Source: Cliona cf. orientalis (Eukaryota > Porifera > Demospongiae > Clionaida > Clionaidae). Taken from it: 64,000 nt of DNA. Both the position numbers and the translations under genes were made by a program. Shown here piece by piece: positions 34,910 through 44,007 of this stretch. The notes beneath the pieces were generated by a model. That model was not told the DNA's origin and made no database searches. It saw nothing but the letters and a program-made list of their open reading frames with translations. Where the stretch lies: positions 248,001 through 312,000 of the forward strand of contig OZ005704.1 of NCBI GenBank assembly GCA_963930775.1, written 5' to 3'. Within the stretch, counting starts at the first letter, position 1. Every line of letters starts with the position of its first letter.

Positions 34910-35677
34910 TCAGTTCACTTTGTGTTTGGGGCTTGGTTTCAGGTAGCGATGATAGAAGAAATTTGTAAATAGCACGAGGTAAGACAGGTAGATGACCAAG
35001 CCAAACAAGGCGCACGCCATGGTCGAATTACACTCCTCTCCTCTCCACAAGCGCACGAGAACCACCAGAACACACGCAAGCCCCACTGCAAACTGGGTTA
35101 GCTGCAGAGATGTGATGGCCTTGGAAACGACTGAAGGTACGTTGACACCCAGCCCCTTTAGAGCGAAATATGTGTACATAATCGAGTGGACAGCAAAGTT
35201 CATGGTGCAGAACCAGTGACCGAGAGAACTTCTGTCAGTGCCTCCAAACCATGAATAAATGGCAACAGACAGGTGATGGTAGACATGGAGAAAGGTGAGG
35301 GGAGCTTTTCGGAGAACCAGAAAGATTGTGTCTCCAAACTCGACAAATTTGGATATGACAAACATTGCCAACCAAAAGGTGAATTTTGGAGTAGGGAAAG
35401 GCTCCACTGAGCACACACTGTAGACAAAGCCGCCTTTGGCCAGACCGTAAACTACCGCACCAGGAGCAAATTGCACCAACGCTACGATGCTAAAGATGGC
35501 CAGGCACGTGTTCCACATGATGAGCGGTGTCTTGAGTTTGATGGGATCTCTTTTGTTCATCCATTGCTTCAAGAGGAAAAGGATGAGTAGGTAAGAGGCG
35601 CCGAGGCCAAGAGGCCCAGCCGGCCAGTAGCCATTCAGCCAGAGAGAGAGCTCAGGATCGTTGAAGTACACCACCAT
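34910..35677 (-). CDS. ELOVL6-like fatty-acid elongase A, intronless
   Basis: 255-residue, single-exon condensing enzyme (3-ketoacyl-CoA synthase) of the ELO family, an ER multipass membrane protein that adds two carbons to long-chain acyl-CoA. Visible family blocks are KFVEFGDTIFLVLRKAPLTF, the catalytic HVYHH box (His131, 134, 135), NFAVHSIMYTYFALKGLG and the LSYLVLFTNFFYHRYL end. No Gln occurs five residues before the box, which fits the saturated/monounsaturated (ELOVL3/6) group rather than PUFA elongases. The C-terminus is lysine-rich (KPSPKHKVN), possibly for ER retention. The Phe-Gly-Gly-Thr-Asp-Arg-Ser-Ser stretch after the box is shared with B and, with Val for Thr, with C. It converges with the PH/Btk gene. 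Confidence 0.93.
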   Translation of the reverse strand: MVVYFNDPELSLWLNGYWPAGPLGLGASYLLILFLLKQWMNKRDPIKLKTPLIMWNTCLAIFSIVALVQFAPGAVVYGLAKGGFVYSVCSVEPFPTPKFTFWLAMFVISKFVEFGDTIFLVLRKAPLTFLHVYHHLSVAIYSWFGGTDRSSLGHWFCTMNFAVHSIMYTYFALKGLGVNVPSVVSKAITSLQLTQFAVGLACVLVVLVRLWRGEECNSTMACALFGLVIYLSYLVLFTNFFYHRYLKPSPKHKVN

Positions 35678-35992
35678 CGCGATCTACCTGATAGCTTCAG
35701 TGCAAGTGCACATGTGCACATGCAACCAGCCACGGCCACAACGTGATTTTCATGCCTGATCTTGCAGCCTAGCGCTAGCCTGATGCCCCAGCTCCACCCA
35801 CCCTCACCCATGTGGCCGTGGGCGGGATGGGCTAGCTATAGCTCAAAAAATTAATACAGGTTTGCCCAACAAAGCTCTTGAGCTGGCTAGACCATTATTG
35901 AAATTAATTGTATTACCCATGAGATAAATATCACCACTTAGCCAAACATTAAGCAACACTAAGATAATATTATTACAGATAAAACAAGAATA

Positions 35993-36560
35993 CCGTGTTT
36001 ATGCTAAGGCCACTCCAATTTGATGTATTGTTTCACGAGTAGGATAGCCGGAAAGAGTGAGTCGGTAGGTAGGAATAAATTTGTAAATGTCATGTATGAA
36101 TATCATTAAAAAGTTATGAATATCATTTGAATTTCATTATTTTTGACTTTGTGCAACAAAGTATCCTCGACTGTGGCTGGCAAAACGGCAGGTGAAACCA
36201 GCACAACACTCCCGGGGCTCCGCTTTACTTCAGCACTGATCCACAGCTGACTCCCACAGCTATCACGAGGTGCAGCTAGGTACCTGTATATGGCAGCAAA
36301 TGCGCATGCGCACTTTAAAACCACACCCACAAATTTACATTAAATTATGAATCAAATATTGAGTCGCCGTACTCGTGAAACAATACATCAAATTGGAGTG
36401 GCCTAATAAAACGCATGATATATTTAGCGCAAGAAAATTCGCGTTCTAGGATTTTTCATAGTGTATCTTAATGGAGCGTGTGACGACCTTTACCAGAAAA
36501 CCGCGCAAATTTTGAAATCGTAATTATTTTTTTAGCTTGCGTTCTATTAGCATAAACACG
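35993..36560. mobile_element. Outer MITE (family C-like core) interrupted by a Harbinger-type MITE
   Basis: The left end CCGTGTTTATGCTAA (35993-36007) and right end TTAGCATAAACACG (about 36547-36560) are inverted, flanked by TA. The left terminal repeat is broken after GCTAA by the 36008-36403 element and resumes as TAAAACGC at 36407, matching the continuous right end (GCTAATAGAACGC on its complement). The remaining body contains GTTTTCTGGTAAAGGTCGTC on the minus strand (36482-36501), the core word of family C. Confidence 0.75.
36008..36403. mobile_element. PIF/Harbinger-type MITE, 396 bp
   Basis: Perfect 33-bp inverted ends begin GGCCACTCCAATTTGATG at 36008 and end with its complement at 36403. 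A TAA triplet flanks both sides (36005-36007 and 36404-36406), the 3-bp target duplication typical of PIF/Harbinger. There is no transposase ORF inside. The element is inserted inside the left terminal repeat of the surrounding MITE. Confidence 0.88.
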
Positions 36561-36617
36561 TAGTCATGATTAATCAATTCAAGCCTATGAAGCAAAGCTC
36601 CTTATAGGAGTATAGTA

Positions 36618-37391
36618 CTAGTCTTTCTTGGGTCTTTGTTTGATGTAGCGATGGTAGAAAAAATTCAAGAATAGCACAAGGTACGATCCGTAAATGACCA
36701 GTCCAGCTATTGCACAGGTCCCAGTGGTGTTGCACTCCTTTCCCTGCCACAAGCGAACCGCTGCCACTACAATGCACACAAGGCCCATGAAAAACTGAGA
36801 GAGCTGTAGAGCTGTGATGCTCCTAGCAATTACTGAGGGCAGAGTCACCCCAAGGCTTTTCAGCATGAAGTAGGAGTACATCACTGAGTGGATGCCGTAG
36901 TTCATGGTGCAGAACCAGTGACCTATTGAACTTCTGTCGGTGCCTCCAAACCAAGTGTACATGGCAACGGTCACATGATGGTAGACGTGGAGAAAAGTGA
37001 GCGGGGATTTCTTGAAGACGAGGAAGAATGTATCACCAAATTCAACAAATTTAGACAGGATGAAGAGTGTGCTCCAAAAGTTCAGCTGTGGAGTAAAAAA
37101 GGGCTCCACAAGGCACACACTGTGAATGAAACCACCTTGAGCTATCTCGTATATCAATCCAGAAGGAGCAAACTGAACGAATGCTATGATACTGAATACA
37201 GCCAAGCACGTGTTCCAGGCGATTAGTGCTGGTCTTAGCTTCATAGGCCTTCTGCCCTCCATCCATTTCTTTCCAGCATAGATCAGAATCAGGTAAAGGG
37301 CGCTAAGAGCCAGCGGCACGGTTGGCCATAGTCCGACCAGCCAGATCTTCGTTAGTTCAGGCTCTCTCAGATATCTCAGTACGTCTTCCAT
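36618..37391 (-). CDS. ELOVL6-like fatty-acid elongase B, intronless
   Basis: 257-residue, single-exon ELO-family elongase. Blocks are KFVEFGDTFFLVFKKSPLTF, HVYHH catalytic histidines, MYTWFGGTDRSSIGHWFC, NYGIHSVMYSYFMLKSLG and LVLFLNFFYHRYIKQRPKKD at the end. The basic C-terminal tail (RPKKD) resembles an ER-retrieval lysine signal. Start MEDVLRYLREPELTKIW. It is clearly paralogous to A and C, with the same length and the same conserved phrases. Confidence 0.93.
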   Translation of the reverse strand: MEDVLRYLREPELTKIWLVGLWPTVPLALSALYLILIYAGKKWMEGRRPMKLRPALIAWNTCLAVFSIIAFVQFAPSGLIYEIAQGGFIHSVCLVEPFFTPQLNFWSTLFILSKFVEFGDTFFLVFKKSPLTFLHVYHHVTVAMYTWFGGTDRSSIGHWFCTMNYGIHSVMYSYFMLKSLGVTLPSVIARSITALQLSQFFMGLVCIVVAAVRLWQGKECNTTGTCAIAGLVIYGSYLVLFLNFFYHRYIKQRPKKD

Positions 37392-37640
37392 TGGCGGATT
37401 CTTTCAACAATGTCATGGTTCAAACGCCAGATTATAAACTTAGCATAATTCAGCGTAATCAGCCATATTAAGTACATGCATATGCGCATTATGCACGCGC
37501 ATATCCAATTTCGTTGCGTCATCAACAACCATAATGCGCATGCTCACAATCATATATTATGTCACAATGAACTCGAAGTGTATAAACGATTATTATAGTC
37601 TGCCATAAACACATAATATCATAATATCATAATATTATAA

Positions 37641-38414
37641 TCACTGAAAATGGACCTTTTTAGGTTTTGGCGCAATATAGCGATGGTAGAAAAAGTTCAA
37701 AAACAGTAGAAAGTACGATCCATAGATTACCGAACCAAATGCTATCATCTCTTTTGTTGTATAGCACTCCTCCCCAAACCACAGACACAATCCAGCCACC
37801 ACGATGCACAGTAGACCCATAGCAAATTGTGCCAGCTGCAGAGATGTGATCACCTGGGCAACGAATGAGGGTACATTGACACCAAATCCCTTCAGTGTGA
37901 AGTAGGTGTACATGATGGAGTGAACAGCCAAGTTCATCACGATAAACCAGTGAATCAGCGAGCTCCTGTCCACGCCTCCAAACCAGGCGTAGACGGCTAC
38001 CGTTAGGTGGTGCCAGACATGGAGAAACGTGAGAGGAGCCTTTCGTAAGGTGAGAAAGAGAGTATCGCCAAATTCCACGATTTTCGACAAGATGAATAGA
38101 GTAGACCATAGAGTCAAAGTTGGAGTGGAGAATGGTTTAACCAAACACACGCTGTGCACAAAGCCTCCGTTTCGTATCTCGCTCAGCAGTGCAGAAGGTG
38201 CAAATTGCACCAATGCTATGATGCTGAACACAGCTAAGGCAGTGTTCCACGCAATCAGAGGGATCTTTGGTTTGATGGGTGCTTTATCCTTCATCCATTG
38301 TCTGGAGCCGAACACCATCAATAGATAGCCTGCTCCAAAACACAAGGGCAGGCCTGGCCAGTATCCCGCCAGCCACGACTTGGAGAGCTCTGAGTCTTGC
38401 AGGTGAGCAAGCAT
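37641..38414 (-). CDS. ELOVL6-like fatty-acid elongase C, intronless
   Basis: 257-residue, single-exon ELO-family elongase in tandem with B (249-bp gap). Blocks are KIVEFGDTLFLTLRKAPLTF, catalytic box HVWHH (Tyr replaced by Trp between the histidines), VYAWFGGVDRSSLIHWF, NLAVHSIMYTYFTLKGFG and LLFLNFFYHRYIAPKPKKVH. The shared gene end and high similarity to A and B point to tandem duplication. The middle His, His-His triad is intact, so activity is expected. Confidence 0.93.
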   Translation of the reverse strand: MLAHLQDSELSKSWLAGYWPGLPLCFGAGYLLMVFGSRQWMKDKAPIKPKIPLIAWNTALAVFSIIALVQFAPSALLSEIRNGGFVHSVCLVKPFSTPTLTLWSTLFILSKIVEFGDTLFLTLRKAPLTFLHVWHHLTVAVYAWFGGVDRSSLIHWFIVMNLAVHSIMYTYFTLKGFGVNVPSFVAQVITSLQLAQFAMGLLCIVVAGLCLWFGEECYTTKEMIAFGSVIYGSYFLLFLNFFYHRYIAPKPKKVHFQ

Positions 38415-38690
38415 TGTTCGTGCAGAGATGCCTATATAGCCTATTTATTACACAGCTACTGAAGTGTCTATAATAGAGTCTCCTGATGCATGCAGGAACT
38501 AATCCATGATTAAACAGCCAGCATGTGTCAGACATGTGCACAAACTATAATATCATGATGTTGAGAAGCATTGTTAATTTATGAATATCGCTAAAATTGA
38601 CATAAATATGATTATAACAATCAATTATGTCATAAATGAATCATAATAATAATTATAGTCTTTCTTGGACGTGGGATGTGCCTTGAGATA

Positions 38691-39494
38691 TTAGTCGCTC
38701 TTAGTGGGAGGCGGCTTGGGCTTGGGCTTGAGATAACGATGATAAAAGAAATTAAGGAATAGCAGAAAGTAAGAGCCATACATGATGCACCCAGCTATGA
38801 GGTGTGTTCCATTCATACCACACTTGAGGTCGTTTGCAAATGCCCATGTCCCAGCCAATAAGATTATCAGGCCAAATACAAACTGCGTCAGTTGAAGAAT
38901 AGTGATGGATTTTGCTATAGACGAGGGAATCCGAAATCCACTCGCCTTCAGCGCATAGTAGGTGTACATAACAGAGTGAACGGCAACGTTGATTGCTGCA
39001 AACCAGTGCCCTCCGGTGTTCTTAGTCGCTAGACCGTACCAGCTGTACCAGAGCACAGTGATGTGATGGTACCAGTGTAAGAAAGTGAGGGGAGTTTTAC
39101 GAAGCACGATGAACGCCGTGTCACCAAACTCCACCAGCTTGGAGAGAACGAAGAGGTAGGACCAGAAAGACAGCCACGGCTCTCTGAGAATATCACTATC
39201 ACAGACAGCAGTGACAAATCCATCATTCATCCAGTTCCTAATGAGGGGAGCTCCTAGGATGATTGTTGCTACTATGCTGAAGATGGAGAGGGCTGTGTTC
39301 CACAATATTAGCAGGGGTCTCAGGCTGAAGGGTTGTCTGTCTTTCATCCAGCTCTTGCCGCCAAACACCAGCAGCAGGTACACGCCACTGCATAGCACTG
39401 GGACGGGCAGATATCGAGTCAGTTGCGTGCTCGCGTGTTCTATGTCATAGTCACGAACGGCGATGTTGAGAGTTGAAAGAAATGGGGTACTCAT
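38691..39494 (-). CDS. ELOVL6-like fatty-acid elongase D, intronless
   Basis: 267-residue, single-exon elongase. The frame is open 73 codons further upstream to an earlier ATG at 39713, but I choose MSTPFLSTLNIAVRDYDIEH at 39494: it matches the length of the other copies and leaves a promoter gap to the divergent gene E. Blocks are KLVEFGDTAFIVLRKTPLTF, HWYHH box (the canonical ELOVL6 form), NVAVHSVMYTYYALKASG, LLFLNFFYHRYLKPKPKPPP. With E it forms a second subgroup, distinct from the HVxHH copies A-C. Confidence 0.92.
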   Translation of the reverse strand: MSTPFLSTLNIAVRDYDIEHASTQLTRYLPVPVLCSGVYLLLVFGGKSWMKDRQPFSLRPLLILWNTALSIFSIVATIILGAPLIRNWMNDGFVTAVCDSDILREPWLSFWSYLFVLSKLVEFGDTAFIVLRKTPLTFLHWYHHITVLWYSWYGLATKNTGGHWFAAINVAVHSVMYTYYALKASGFRIPSSIAKSITILQLTQFVFGLIILLAGTWAFANDLKCGMNGTHLIAGCIMYGSYFLLFLNFFYHRYLKPKPKPPPTKSD

Positions 39495-39732
39495 CTTCAA
39501 CGGCTTGGCTTCGAGTAAAGAGGTGAACAACGAAGACTCACCTTGCAGCAGTATGTGGGTGTTGAGGCATTGTTTTGTGGTCAACCGCGCCCGTGGTTGG
39601 CGCTGTGATCCGAGATTTGGTGACCTTAGCTGGCATGGATGGGCGGAGCTAATCTGAGCGCGTGCGCGTGTCGATAGGATATACGTACATATACGCAGGT
39701 ATCTCCCACTCATCTCGCACAGAGGGTGAAAG
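39495..39732. promoter_or_regulatory. Bidirectional promoter region, elongases D / E
   Basis: 238 bp between divergent starts of two paralogous elongases. Their common control is inferred from position. The minus-strand frame is open through most of it (up to 39713), and a longer N-terminus for D cannot be excluded. Confidence 0.4.
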
Positions 39733-40521
39733 ATGTCTCTGCAACAAATCTACGCGGAGATCGAGGCGAATTATACCATCGCTCACACGTCAGCCATCGC
39801 CAGAAAGTTCTGGTACGTTCCTTCGATCGCCTGCTCGCTCTACCTGCTGCTGATTCTACTGGGAAGACGATGGATGAGCACGCGGGAGCCGTACAAACTC
39901 CGACCTTTGCTCGTTACGTGGAATGCCCTCCTCGCGCTGTTTAGCACGACGGGATTCATCGTAACGGCTCCAGATCTCGCTAGGCATGCTTGGAATGATC
40001 TCTCCGATAGTATCTGCAACACGGTCATGCACGTGAAGCCGATGTTATCATATTGGGCGCTCCTCTTCGCCTTCTCAAAAGTCGTGGAATTCGGTGATAC
40101 GTTTTTCATCGTCGTGCGGAAGACCCCGCTCAATTTTCTTCACTGGTACCACCACGTTACGGTTTGCCTGCTCAGCTGGCACTCTCTCGCTATCCAAAGC
40201 GCCCCGGCTCACTGGTACTGCGCAATGAACTATGGCGTCCATTCAATAATGTACTCTTATTACCTGCTGAAGGCGGCTGGTGTGAAGGTCCTATCATTCA
40301 TTGCACAGGCTATCACAATTCTGCAGTTATTGCAGTTCGCTGCTGGTTTTGCTGTAACACTGGCAGCAGCGAAATTCTACATGTCGGGACGGCAGATTTA
40401 TACGAATAGGGATGAGCTGATCGCGGCTCTGGTGATTTATGGATCCTATTTCATCTTGTTTGTGAATTTTTTCTACCAGCGCTATTGCACTAAAAAGACA
40501 TCAAGGGAGAAGGTGGACTAG
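39733..40521 (+). CDS. ELOVL6-like fatty-acid elongase E, intronless
   Basis: 262-residue, single-exon elongase, the only + strand member of the cluster. Blocks are KVVEFGDTFFIVVRKTPLNF, HWYHH catalytic box, NYGVHSIMYSYYLLKAAG and FILFVNFFYQRYCTKKTSRE. In the final family motif FYHRY, His is replaced by Gln (FYQRY). Start MSLQQIYAEIEANYTIAH. Head to head with D, which suggests an inverted duplication. Confidence 0.93.
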   Translation: MSLQQIYAEIEANYTIAHTSAIARKFWYVPSIACSLYLLLILLGRRWMSTREPYKLRPLLVTWNALLALFSTTGFIVTAPDLARHAWNDLSDSICNTVMHVKPMLSYWALLFAFSKVVEFGDTFFIVVRKTPLNFLHWYHHVTVCLLSWHSLAIQSAPAHWYCAMNYGVHSIMYSYYLLKAAGVKVLSFIAQAITILQLLQFAAGFAVTLAAAKFYMSGRQIYTNRDELIAALVIYGSYFILFVNFFYQRYCTKKTSREKVD

Positions 40522-41436
40522 ACTGTGAGTATTTGACCACCTGCAATTGGACATTTATTGCAATTGTTTTATTGTTACCTTGTGAATTCTAGATTCTATT
40601 GTACAATTGACTGGTAAAGGTCGTCGAACAAGCGTACACATCATCATATTTGCGCATGCTCAGTACGATGATTAACTTTTCAATATTGCGCACCGATTAT
40701 CACATAATTAGATCCAATTGATATGTAATTATGTGGCTATGAATATCATTAAACTTACACCCATCATCTGCGCTGGCAGCACACTAAATTAAAGTGAAGG
40801 CGGAGAGAAGCTCGAGGTTGTGAAAAGCTGTTTGATCAACTCGTCTACTCTTTGTAGGTATACCTGATTTCTTGCTAGATCTTAGATCGCCATTTTATGT
40901 CATTCGTGGTGACCGTACGAGTAGATCTGATACTCGATTCAAGTCTAACCCAACCCTATTGGTCTACGAGCATACATAAACATGCATGTACACCTGTCTT
41001 GCAATAGTATGCTGGTTTATGCCTCAGGTGGCCGGGCAAAAAATGGGTTCCGGATGTTCGTTTTAGCTAGCCGGGGGTGGTAGATAGATCTAGGTACTAA
41101 CTAGGCTGTTGTTGCCTGTACTGTGCTGCTGAGTCGGTCGCCATGTTTGCATGAGGCTGCGCTCGCTGTTTATTGGGCTTAAATAATATTAAGCCCCATT
41201 ATGGATGGAAAATTGAGCCTATTCTTTCTTTCAGCGTTGGAAATGCGACTCCAGTTAGCAATATTTAATATGCAGATAGTCAATATGGTGTTCACTGCTT
41301 TTGTTTGCATGATAAGATTGTATAGATGTATTAAGAATGATGATCCCTTTTCCTGCTTTCTATAACTCTTGCTTGATTTGATCATTAAATTTGATAAATC
41401 TCTGCTATTTTCTTCATTATTCTCAGGAGTCCCAAA
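40522..41436. other. Intergenic region upstream of the Ig receptor gene
   Basis: No gene seen. It contains a family C word (CTGGTAAAGGTCGTC, 40611-40625) just after elongase E, then mixed sequence to 41400. The 5' UTR and promoter of the receptor must lie in its right part; the bases before 41431 (CTTCATTATTCTCAG) look like a 3' splice site, so an upstream non-coding exon is possible. Confidence 0.4.
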
Positions 41437-43975
41437 ATGTCCTTCAATCCTCTTGCCAATACCACAACTGGTCGCTGCTGTCAGCTGCTGCTAGCTCTCC
41501 TCCTCTCACTCACTTACTCCTCCTCCCAAGGTAAGCCTGATTTCATCACTTCACCATTTTGATTCTCGTACCAAAGTTTACAAATTACTATTTTTATCTC
41601 TCCTCCACCACGTGGCGCTGTGATCTGCCCATGGCAGTTCTAGCACAGTTCACAGAGGCACCGACAGACTTGAATGTAACAGAAGGCGACCCTCTCTCTC
41701 TAAACTGCACCTACACCGGCGCTGAGAGGATATTTTGGCAAAAAGATGGCAGAGAGATCACTTTGGAGAATACCTATTTTAGGACAGCATCGGATACTGC
41801 TGACACGTCAACCCTGACTCTTCTCCCCAGTGCTGAGCACACGGCCCACACTGGGCTCTATGGCTGTGTCGCTGTCACGCAGGGTGGCATTGAAGTTTCA
41901 TCCAATTTCACCATCACAGTTCAATGTAAGTCTATGTAGTGAGGGTATAGTATTGTAGCCCCCAGGCCATTTTTTTCAATAATAAATTAATTTTCTCACT
42001 GAAGCAGCTCTAGTATGGGAATGGGTTTACCAGATCTGGGAATGAGACTGACTCAAGTGCGAGTATACATGTGTGCAATAGAACACCTCTATATAACATG
42101 TTTATGGAATAAACATTTTAAAGCACCTCTCTGGTCAACACTCCTCTAGCTAGAAATTAATGGAGATCGTGCAAGGTGGTGCATTAGCTTGTTATGCAAA
42201 ACTAAGACACTGTGTGGATGATAATAGTTAATATCCTGTGTCCCAAAAACGGCCCATTTTGCTAAGAGACACTTTTATACCCAGAATTTGTGCTAGGTCA
42301 AAAATAATTCCAAGCAATGTGTAACTTTGGATGATCATAATCAGTGAGTCAGTTATAATATTATTATAGTGAGGGAGATTTTATCTCCATCCATCAGTGC
42401 AGCGTGTGTATAAATCAGATGTGCTGTTTACATAGTCCTCAAGAAATGGACAGTTGATTTTATAAACACAAGCGTGCCTTTCACAGTGTCCCTTCTCTCT
42501 CCTCTCACCAAAACACAGCCATACCACTCACCCTGCCTGCCATTAGCTCCTGCCTTGGCTTTGGCAAGGCACTCTTGACTATTGTACCTCTCTCTCTTGT
42601 TCGCTAATCGGCTCTGGAATGTGTCTGTAATTGGTGTAAGAATTCTGTGCATTCCTTCACCCTTCTTCGCTCCTACAAAAATCCTTCTAACCAATCAACC
42701 ATGCCCTACCCTAAGGGTGGTGCTACACTAGTTCCCCCCTGCACCCCCCCCCTCCCCAAATTCTTCTCAGTTTCTACCCCCCTACCTGTCTTATGATCCC
42801 CCCCCCCTCCCTCTCACACCTGATGCTATGCTTTTTTCCTCCTCCCTTGCAGTCTAAACAATCAATTGGTTTTTATTTTTGGTGACCATTCCAAAGCTGC
42901 TAATCAGATTACGTGAGTTCCTTTAGCTCACAAGCGAGGTTGATGAGCACACCCTTCTCTCTCCTTCCTCAAATGGGTAGTTAGCTGTGCTTGTTGAGTC
43001 TGTTCTTACAAGTCCCAGCCATTGAATTATTTGACACTGTAGCAGGAAGATGTCCATGCAGTGTTCTTGAACTGTACAGTGCCAAAAGAAATGTTGTTTC
43101 TGGTGTTGATGATTTGATGGCCCAGTAGGTAGATAAGCTGTAGAGTAGGGGTGACAAATTACTCCCTCCACTGACCAAAACTTTTGTGGAATTTTCTTAA
43201 AAAGGATTCAAGTGAGGTTCCTTAGAGATGAGTGTGGGGACATGTTATATGCTATCCCTGTATAGCTCCAGGAGAACTGTTTTTCAATTGAATCAGAGTT
43301 TGTCTCTGAGTGTGTCCACAATAGAGAGGTTCCTCTGTCCATCAAAAGACCCAGGATGGAGTAATTAAGAGAGGGAGGGAGGGAGGAGGTGATCTTACAG
43401 GTGTGAGTGTGTGGTGTGGTGTATGAAAGAGAGAGAGGGGGGGAGGGGGGAGGGGGGGGAGTAAGGGAGTGATAATGTGTTGTTGTTGTGCATGTACTAC
43501 TCAATGATCATAGGGTAATGAATATTCATAGGGTGATGAATACCATTACTGCATTACTGAGACTACAGTAGTAGCACACTGGGCCCACTATACAAAAAGT
43601 TGTCATTTTGTTTGTCAGAATGTGTTTGTCAGCTGCAGAGGCTGTGGTTTTGTGGGCTGCTGCTCACTGCATGTTCCTAGATTCTCCTTGACTACTCAAC
43701 CACAACTGAACTACTTATAGCCCAGTCCTCTATAGCTTATTTGGAGCGCCCCTCCCTCTCACCTTGCTCTCACCTTGCTGTGGTGTCACAGCTAGCTAAC
43801 CAGCTCAACATGATATATAGGTAGTATACAGACTCGTTCACCCAAAGCCACTGAGAGGGGTGTGTGTTGACGTGTAGCAGTGGTGTTGCAATGTGAGAAC
43901 AGTCTACTGTCATTAGCTTACACCAAATATTTTCGATGGAACTGTAATGTTGGAATGTTATTATGACTCTCTCTT

Positions 43976-44007
<32 letters not shown>

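Noticed and set aside
39495..39713. 73-codon N-terminal extension of elongase D
   Set aside because: Not seen in the four paralogues, hydrophilic with no domain, and it would consume the promoter between D and E.
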